Under the pieces are notes generated by a model. The model worked only from the letters and a program-made list of their open reading frames with translations, searched no databases and was not told where the DNA came from. This document shows positions 46,947 to 51,690 of a stretch of 51,690 bases of DNA, piece by piece (positions within the stretch are counted from its first letter, which is position 1; every line of letters begins with the position of its first letter). A program made the translations under genes and the position numbers. The DNA comes from Planctomycetota bacterium (GTDB taxonomy: Bacteria; Planctomycetota; B15-G4; SIAN01): positions 1-51,690 of the forward strand of contig SIAN01000029.1 in assembly GCA_009691715.1 (NCBI GenBank). The letters run 5' to 3'.

Positions 46947-49900
46947 TCAGCTCCGGGTGATCGTGGCATCGAGATTCTGCAGCGCGCTCGCAATCAAGGT
47001 CCACGCGGCGAGCTCAGGCGCCGGCAGGTCCGCGGACGTCGGCGACTCCCCCACCTCGACTAGCTGCGCCGCCGCGACCGGGTCGGCGGCATAGCGCGCG
47101 CGGAACCGCTGCAGCGCGGCTGCCAGCCGATCGAGCTCCTGAGGGGTCGGCCCGCGTGCCGTGCAGCGGCGGTGCATCCGGGTGAGACGCGCCGCGTCGT
47201 CGCCGCCCTCGCGCAACGTCCGCTCCGCCAGCAGGCGCGCGGCCTCGACCAACTGCTCGTCGTTCCACAACGCCAGCGCCTGCAGCGGCGTGCTGGTCGG
47301 CGTGCGCCGGATGGTGCAGAACTCGCGGGTCGGCGCGTCGAACGTCTGCAGCGCCGGTGGCGGGCAGGCGCGCTTCCAGTAGGTGTAGACGCTGCGCCGC
47401 CACAGCTCGTCGCCGCCGCCGCGCACGAAGAAGCGCGTGTTCGAGGCGGGCATCGCCACCTCGTTCCAGAGCCCGTCCGGTTGGTACGGCTTCACCGACG
47501 GCCCGCCGAACTGCTCGATCAGCAGGCCCGCTGTGTAGAGCGCCTGGTCGCGCAACTGCTCTGCGTCGAGGCGGCGACGCGGAAACCAACCGAGCCAGCG
47601 ATTGCCTGGATCGCGCGCCGCAACCTCGGACCGAACCACCGCCGACTGGCGAAACGTCGCGCTGGTCACGATCAAGCGCAGCAGCCGTTGCATGTCGTAG
47701 CCGCCATCGCGCAGTTCGACCGCCAGCCAATCGAGCAGCTCCGGGTGGCTCGGCCATTCGCCCTGAAAGCCGAAGTCCTCGCTGGTCGCAACCAGGCCGG
47801 TGCCAAACAGGAGCTCCCACCAACGGTTGACCGCGACTCGCGCGGTGAGCGGTTGCTCGGCGGAGGTGAGCCATTGCGCGAGGCCGAGGCGGTTCTTCGG
47901 CGCGCCGTCGGGCAGGCGACCGAGCGACGCCGGCACCGCCCGCTCGACCGGCCGGCTCGGGTCTGCCTTGTCGTACTCGCCACGCATCAGCACGAAGGTC
48001 GGCCGCGGCGTCGCGAGCTCCTGCATCACCATCGTCTGCGGCGTGCGCGCCTCGACCTCGGCGCGTTCTCGCTCGACCGCGGCGAACCGCTCGCGCCGCT
48101 CGCGGAACCCGGGCGAATAGGACTGCTTCCACGCTTCGTGCAGGGCTGCGGTGAGCTCGACAGAACGCGTTTCAGCCGGCAGCAGCGTCGCGACCAGCGG
48201 CCCGGCGAGTTCGCCCTCCGCAGGCAACGGCCGCCAATAGGAAGAGGTCGGCCCGCCGGTGTTGCCGATTTTCAGCACCAGCAGGTGCTCGCCGGCCGCG
48301 ACGTCGAATTCGAGGCGCTCCTGGTCGGGCGCGACGCCGCGATCGGTCGGCTTGCCCGCGACCTCGACGCCGTCGAGGAACAGCCTGAACGAGTCGTCGC
48401 TGCCGAGGCTCGCGACGAGACGTCGCGCGGTCGGGACGAAGAGGCGACGCGCCAGGTAGTTCGCGCCGACGCCACCTTGCAGGTTGGCGATCTGCCCGTC
48501 GACGATGGACGGCTCGAAACGCCAGCCGACCAGCGCGGCGCCGAAGCGCGCGGCAAAATCGAAGCGCGTGGCCTGCTCGGGACCGAAGACGGCGTCGTAG
48601 ACCTGATCGCGGCCGAGGGTCGCCGCGAACGAGCCGGCGACGTAGGTCCCGCTCCACACCGCAGGCAGCGTCGCCAGCGCCTCATCGGCCAGCGCAGCGA
48701 CGCCGACGCGCACGCGCCCGAACGTGTACTGCGCGTAGGTCGAGCGGAACTGCAGCGTGACTTGAAGTTCGCTGCCACCGGCGAAGCCAAACGGCTGGTC
48801 GGCCAGCAGCAGCAAGGTGCGATCGCCCGGCTGTTCGTGGCCGGCCACCGCCCAGCCGCGCGCGCTGCCATCGAGTTGACCGGCATCGAGCACGTTCACC
48901 GCGCGGTAGTCGCCGTCCATCTGTTCCACATTGGCCCACGCCCAACCGAAGCGCACCGTCTCGGTCCGCGCCGGCTTGGTCAACGAGGTCGCCGTGACGG
49001 TCACGCCCGACAGCACGGCATTGCCGTTCGGCGCGCGGCCGACCCGCCCCTGCAGGCTCGGATCGACCAGCGCTTCGACGCGCAGCAGTCGCAACCCCGC
49101 CGCACTCGTCCGCATCTGGATCTCGAAGTCGTCGGTCGCGGGATTGGTCCCGCTCGCGAGCAACGATCCATCGGCTTGCGGCGCGAGCGTCGCCCCGCTG
49201 GCCGCCGTGGCTTTCACCAGCTCGAGCTTCGCCCACGACGCGCCGGCGCTGCGCTCGGCGAAGAAGCGCTGCTCCTGTTCGCGCTCCTCCGGCGACTCAA
49301 CGGAGAGCGCCTCGCGCGCCTTCACCAGGTCGCCGTCGAGTGCGACGAGCCGCTCGCGCATCGCCGTGCTCGGCACCTTCATCGCCGGCTCGAAGGCGCG
49401 GTTCGAATCGGGCAGCTGCGAGTAGAGGCCGGGCTCCTCGATTGAGTTGAAGAAGGCGTAAAGCGAATAGAAATCGCGCTGCGTGAGCGGGTCGTACTTG
49501 TGGTCGTGACAGCGTGCGCAGCCGACCGTCAACCCGAGGAAGACACTGCCGGTGGTCGCCACGCGGTCGACGGCGTACTCGACCAGGTACTCCTCGGCGA
49601 TCGCGCCGCCCTCGTCGGTCGTGACGTGGTTGCGGTGGAAGCCGCTCGCGATCCGCGTCGCCTCGGTGGCGTCGGGCAGGAGGTCGCCCGCGAGCTGCTC
49701 GGTCACGAAGCGGTCGAACGGGAGGTTGTCACGCAACGCGCCGAGCAGCCAGTCGCGCCACGGCCAGATCTGGCGGCCGGCGTCGGTGTGGATGCCGCAG
49801 GTGTCGGCGTAGCGCGCGGCATCGAGCCACGGAGTCGCCATCCGCTCGGCATAGCGGCTCTTGTATGGCTCCTCGGCGAAGATGCGGTCGACTTGGCGCT

Positions 49901-50534
49901 CGTAGGCATCGGGGCGCGCGTCGGCGACGAAAGCGTCGAGCTCTTCGAGTGTGGGCGGCAGGCCCGTGAGCTCGAGGAACAGGCGGCGCAGCAGCGTCGC
50001 GCGGTCGGCGAGGGCGCCAGGCGGCACGCCTTGCGCTTCGAGCTTCTGAGCGATGAACCGGTCGATCGGGTTCTTGGACCAATCGGGGTGGCGCACCGTC
50101 GGCAGATCGGGCCGCGTCGGCGCCGTGAACGACCAGTGCGTCTCGTACTTCGCCCCCTGCTCGATCCAGCGGCGGAGCAGCTCCTGCTCGTCCTGCGTGA
50201 GCGGCTTCTTGCGGCTGTCGGCCGGCGGCATCCGCTTCTTCGCCGACTCGTGCGTGACGCGCGCCCACAACTCGCTGGCGTCGACATCGCCTGGCACCAG
50301 CGCGGCGCCATGCTCGCGCTGCGCCAACGCGAATTCCGGGTCGTCGAGCCGCAGCTTGCCGCGCCGCTTGCTGTCGTCGGGGCCGTGGCAGGTGAAGCAG
50401 CGATCGGCCAGCAGCGGCCGGATGTCGCGGTCGTAGCGGATCACCGTGGGCAGAGTCGACTCGCCGGGGAACGCTGCTGGAAACGCTGCAGCGAACGCCA
50501 CGAGCAGACCGGACTGGATGAGATCGTTCGACAT
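46947..50534 (-). CDS. Planctomycete cytochrome-type protein (PSCyt1, DUF1549, DUF1553)
   Basis: 1195 aa with a signal-like N-terminus (LLVAFAAAFPAAFP). PSCyt1: RPLLADRCFTCHGPDDSKRR with CxxCH (C46, C49, H50) and RMPPADSRKKPLT. DUF1549 (~150-350): NPIDRFIAQKLEAQG, LTGLPPTLEELDAF, and a second CxxCH in GCARCHDHKYDP (C339, C342, H343). The middle (~440-800) is beta-rich and LamG/PA14-like (LFLDGVEVAGKPTDRG). The C-terminal DUF1553 has NRLGLAQWLTSAEQPLTARV, NRWWELLFGTGLVATSEDFG and SATFRQSAVV. A presumed extracytoplasmic redox or polysaccharide-related protein working with the DUF1501 partner. Confidence 0.94.
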   Translation of the reverse strand: MSNDLIQSGLLVAFAAAFPAAFPGESTLPTVIRYDRDIRPLLADRCFTCHGPDDSKRRGKLRLDDPEFALAQREHGAALVPGDVDASELWARVTHESAKKRMPPADSRKKPLTQDEQELLRRWIEQGAKYETHWSFTAPTRPDLPTVRHPDWSKNPIDRFIAQKLEAQGVPPGALADRATLLRRLFLELTGLPPTLEELDAFVADARPDAYERQVDRIFAEEPYKSRYAERMATPWLDAARYADTCGIHTDAGRQIWPWRDWLLGALRDNLPFDRFVTEQLAGDLLPDATEATRIASGFHRNHVTTDEGGAIAEEYLVEYAVDRVATTGSVFLGLTVGCARCHDHKYDPLTQRDFYSLYAFFNSIEEPGLYSQLPDSNRAFEPAMKVPSTAMRERLVALDGDLVKAREALSVESPEEREQEQRFFAERSAGASWAKLELVKATAASGATLAPQADGSLLASGTNPATDDFEIQMRTSAAGLRLLRVEALVDPSLQGRVGRAPNGNAVLSGVTVTATSLTKPARTETVRFGWAWANVEQMDGDYRAVNVLDAGQLDGSARGWAVAGHEQPGDRTLLLLADQPFGFAGGSELQVTLQFRSTYAQYTFGRVRVGVAALADEALATLPAVWSGTYVAGSFAATLGRDQVYDAVFGPEQATRFDFAARFGAALVGWRFEPSIVDGQIANLQGGVGANYLARRLFVPTARRLVASLGSDDSFRLFLDGVEVAGKPTDRGVAPDQERLEFDVAAGEHLLVLKIGNTGGPTSSYWRPLPAEGELAGPLVATLLPAETRSVELTAALHEAWKQSYSPGFRERRERFAAVERERAEVEARTPQTMVMQELATPRPTFVLMRGEYDKADPSRPVERAVPASLGRLPDGAPKNRLGLAQWLTSAEQPLTARVAVNRWWELLFGTGLVATSEDFGFQGEWPSHPELLDWLAVELRDGGYDMQRLLRLIVTSATFRQSAVVRSEVAARDPGNRWLGWFPRRRLDAEQLRDQALYTAGLLIEQFGGPSVKPYQPDGLWNEVAMPASNTRFFVRGGGDELWRRSVYTYWKRACPPPALQTFDAPTREFCTIRRTPTSTPLQALALWNDEQLVEAARLLAERTLREGGDDAARLTRMHRRCTARGPTPQELDRLAAALQRFRARYAADPVAAAQLVEVGESPTSADLPAPELAAWTLIASALQNLDATITRS

Positions 50535-50724
50535 GCGGTCGATCCTAACCCGACCGATTCATGAAACCCCTGCTCAGGCTCGGTCTGTCGGTCCAGAACT
50601 TCGTCGAAAACGCGCATCCTCTCCTCAGCGGGCTCATGAGCCCGCATCGTCGGAGCCGCACATTTCCTCCTCGTCCGGAATCGACATCCCATCGCCTCGC
50701 GACGGGGATCATGAATCGGCCGGG
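50535..50724. promoter_or_regulatory. Intergenic region upstream of the PSCyt/DUF1501 operon, with 18-bp palindrome
   Basis: 190 bp separating the TlpA-like gene (ends 50725) from the PSCyt ATG at 50534, both minus strand. It contains a perfect palindrome, GCGGGCTCATGAGCCCGC, at 50628-50645. That may terminate the upstream gene or act as an operator about 95 bp before the PSCyt start. No other gene is visible. Confidence 0.45.
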
Positions 50725-51300
50725 TTAAGGCTTCCGCCGCGCGTCGGGAGGAGTCGCGGCGAGGAGTTCCGAAAGCGAATGGTGGCCGCGCAGATGGGTG
50801 ACGACTCGCCCCTCGCCGTCGATGACCCAGGTGACCGGGGTCACGTGCGCCCAGGTCGTGCCGTGGAAAGCGTCGAGCAGGGCCGCATCGGCCATGACCA
50901 CCGGATGGTGGTAATCCATGCGCACGAGCGTCTTCGCGGTCTCGTCGGGTGAGTAATCCTCGACCCCGTCCATCATCACGCTGAACAGGAGCGCACGCTT
51001 CGGCTCGAGCGCCACCGCCAGCTCCCGGATCGCGTCACGTTCGGCAAGGCAGCCTTCGCAGAACGAGCGGAAGAACGCCAGCACGACCGTCTTCCCGCGC
51101 AACTCCTCGCGGGTCCAGACCCGATCGCTCGTGTCGCGAAGCTCGCGGTCAAGCACGCGGCCGTGCGCTGCATCGAGTTCACGATCGACCCACCAGCGCA
51201 CGCCCGACGTCGCCGCGAACCATGCTCCCGCAGTGAGCAGCAGGACGAGCGCGAGCGTTCGTGACGCGAGCCGGCGGCGTGCTGGCGGCGGGTCGGACAT
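50725..51300 (-). CDS. TlpA/AhpC-TSA-type membrane-anchored thioredoxin-fold protein
   Basis: 191 aa from the ATG at 51300. One N-terminal helix (TLALVLLLTAGAWFAATSG) anchors a thioredoxin fold. Active site FFRSFCEGCLAERDAI with C81 and C84 (CxxC); cis-Pro region AHVTPVTWVIDGEGRVVTHL. Probably a periplasmic thiol-disulfide protein, perhaps for cytochrome maturation or repair. It lies just downstream of the IS-truncated receiver remnant on the same strand. Confidence 0.85.
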   Translation of the reverse strand: MSDPPPARRRLASRTLALVLLLTAGAWFAATSGVRWWVDRELDAAHGRVLDRELRDTSDRVWTREELRGKTVVLAFFRSFCEGCLAERDAIRELAVALEPKRALLFSVMMDGVEDYSPDETAKTLVRMDYHHPVVMADAALLDAFHGTTWAHVTPVTWVIDGEGRVVTHLRGHHSLSELLAATPPDARRKP

Positions 51301-51318
51301 GGCGAGAACTCTACTCCG

Positions 51319-51543
51319 TCATCCACTCGACCGGCGGGCGGGTTGTGCCGCGCATGCCGTGAGCGCGGCGAACAGCTCGTCGTAGTCGAACGGCTTCTGC
51401 ACGATCGGCCGGCGGCAGCGTTGTGCCAAGCGAACCGCGTCGGCCGAGGCGAGCTCACCCGTCACGAAGACGGTACGTTCGAGCAGTGCCGGCTGCTCGC
51501 GCAGCAAGCGGTCGTGGCATGCGGCATTGATCGCGTGGGCGAC
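51319..51543 (-). pseudogene. C-terminal remnant of a response-regulator receiver (REC) gene
   Basis: Frame ending at 51319. It covers the last third of a REC domain: HDRLLREQPALLERTVFVTG (strand with the conserved Thr), then IVQKPFDYDELFAALTACA with the conserved Lys of the KPF motif. The phospho-acceptor Asp and the N-terminal two-thirds are missing. The REC-like sequence stops at about 51543, exactly where the terminal repeat of an IS3-type element begins, so insertion truncated the gene. Confidence 0.7.
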
Positions 51544-51572
51544 TGACCTGCCCCCGATCGTTGTACCACACC

Positions 51573-51690
51573 TCAAGTTGTACGTCCCGGAGCTGCTGAC
51601 GTCAGGGGAGCCCGGAGGAGCGGAGCGACGACGGGCTCCCCTGGCAGCTTCGCTGGCGGCGCTGGCGGGAGGTAGCCCAGCGCGCTGTGC
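51573..51690 (-). CDS. IS3-family transposase (integrase core), C-terminal 38 codons
   Basis: Open frame from the right window edge (codon at 51689) to a TGA at 51575-51573. It begins HSALGYLPPAPPAK, the near-invariant end of the rve integrase core in IS3 transposases (normally RPHSALGY). A Pro/Ala-rich tail follows and ends just inside the terminal repeat. The rest of the protein, including the DDE residues, lies outside the window. Confidence 0.75.
   Translation of the reverse strand, partial: HSALGYLPPAPPAKLPGEPVVAPLLRAPLTSAAPGRTT
51605..51641. repeat. Perfect 10-bp inverted repeat inside the IS end
   Basis: GGGGAGCCCG (51605-51614) and CGGGCTCCCC (51632-51641) around a 17-nt spacer. The hairpin overlaps the last transposase codons, and its arms encode part of the Pro-rich tail. 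It may end transposase transcription or shield the element from outside transcription. Confidence 0.8.

Larger units (their letters stand above)
51544..51690 (-). mobile_element. End of an IS3-family insertion sequence
   Basis: Starts with TGACCTGCCCCCGATCG at 51544, the kind of terminal inverted repeat seen in IS3-family elements, and contains the C-terminal end of the transposase. The rest of the element and its other inverted repeat are beyond the right edge. It disrupts the receiver-domain gene at 51543. Confidence 0.7.

Noticed and set aside
47172..49445. 757-codon plus-strand frame opposite PSCyt/PSD1
   Set aside because: Antisense shadow of a strongly supported DUF1549/DUF1553 protein.

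Overview
The window is very GC-rich, densely packed chromosomal DNA with strong third-position GC. The best taxonomic hint is the adjacent pair at the right end: a PSCyt1/DUF1549/DUF1553 cytochrome-type protein next to a Tat-exported DUF1501 protein, a pairing typical of Planctomycetota. A WD40 serine/threonine kinase remnant, redoxin/cytochrome/copper-monooxygenase fusions and futalosine-route menaquinone genes fit that assignment. I would call it a planctomycete or close relative; no rRNA or tRNA is present to fix it further.

Layout. 1-2.0 kb (minus): a metallopeptidase-like gene cut by the left edge, cytochrome oxidase subunit III and a small membrane protein. 2.0-7.5 kb (plus): a methylguanine-DNA methyltransferase, a secreted esterase, a small membrane protein, a large secreted hydrolase-like protein and a GT39-type membrane protein interrupted by an in-frame TAG. 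7.5-11.2 kb (plus): orn, kynA, mqnB, mqnD and a small membrane protein. 11.2-16.6 kb (plus): three tandem paralogues fusing a redoxin, a CxxCH segment and a copper type II monooxygenase domain. 16.6-18.7 kb (minus): a decayed kinase/WD40 gene. 18.7-23.9 kb (minus): an overlapping operon of a fused membrane/spermidine-synthase protein, an arsenosugar-type ArsM and a CobW-like GTPase. 24.0-28.3 kb: a giant CAP + HEAT + terpene-cyclase-like + HEAT protein. 28.3-30.0 kb: sparser DNA with small genes and a DUF3293 gene.

30.0-35.3 kb (plus) is the least conventional module: a MoxR AAA ATPase, a C-terminal-anchor membrane protein, a DUF2201-type metallopeptidase/VWA protein, a diverged S-adenosylmethionine-synthetase homologue and two tiny overlapping ORFs. 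35.4-45.3 kb holds an old yellow enzyme, an ATP-grasp protein translationally coupled to an EgtD-like methyltransferase, an alpha/beta hydrolase, cstA, a peroxiredoxin-like protein, a DedA/TVP38 protein, a CNNM/CorC protein and a DAHP synthase. The peroxiredoxin-like gene reads through an in-frame TGA at its CxxC motif and has a bacterial-SECIS-like hairpin right behind it, so it is very probably a selenoprotein. 45.5-51.3 kb (minus): DUF1501, PSCyt/PSD1 and a TlpA-like protein. At the right edge an IS3-type element has truncated a response-regulator receiver gene.

Many neighbours share ATGA, GTGA or TGATG stop/start overlaps, so translational coupling is common here. The two strongest leads are the predicted selenoprotein (41675-42250) and the MoxR/VWA-peptidase/MetK-like module (30035-35303).
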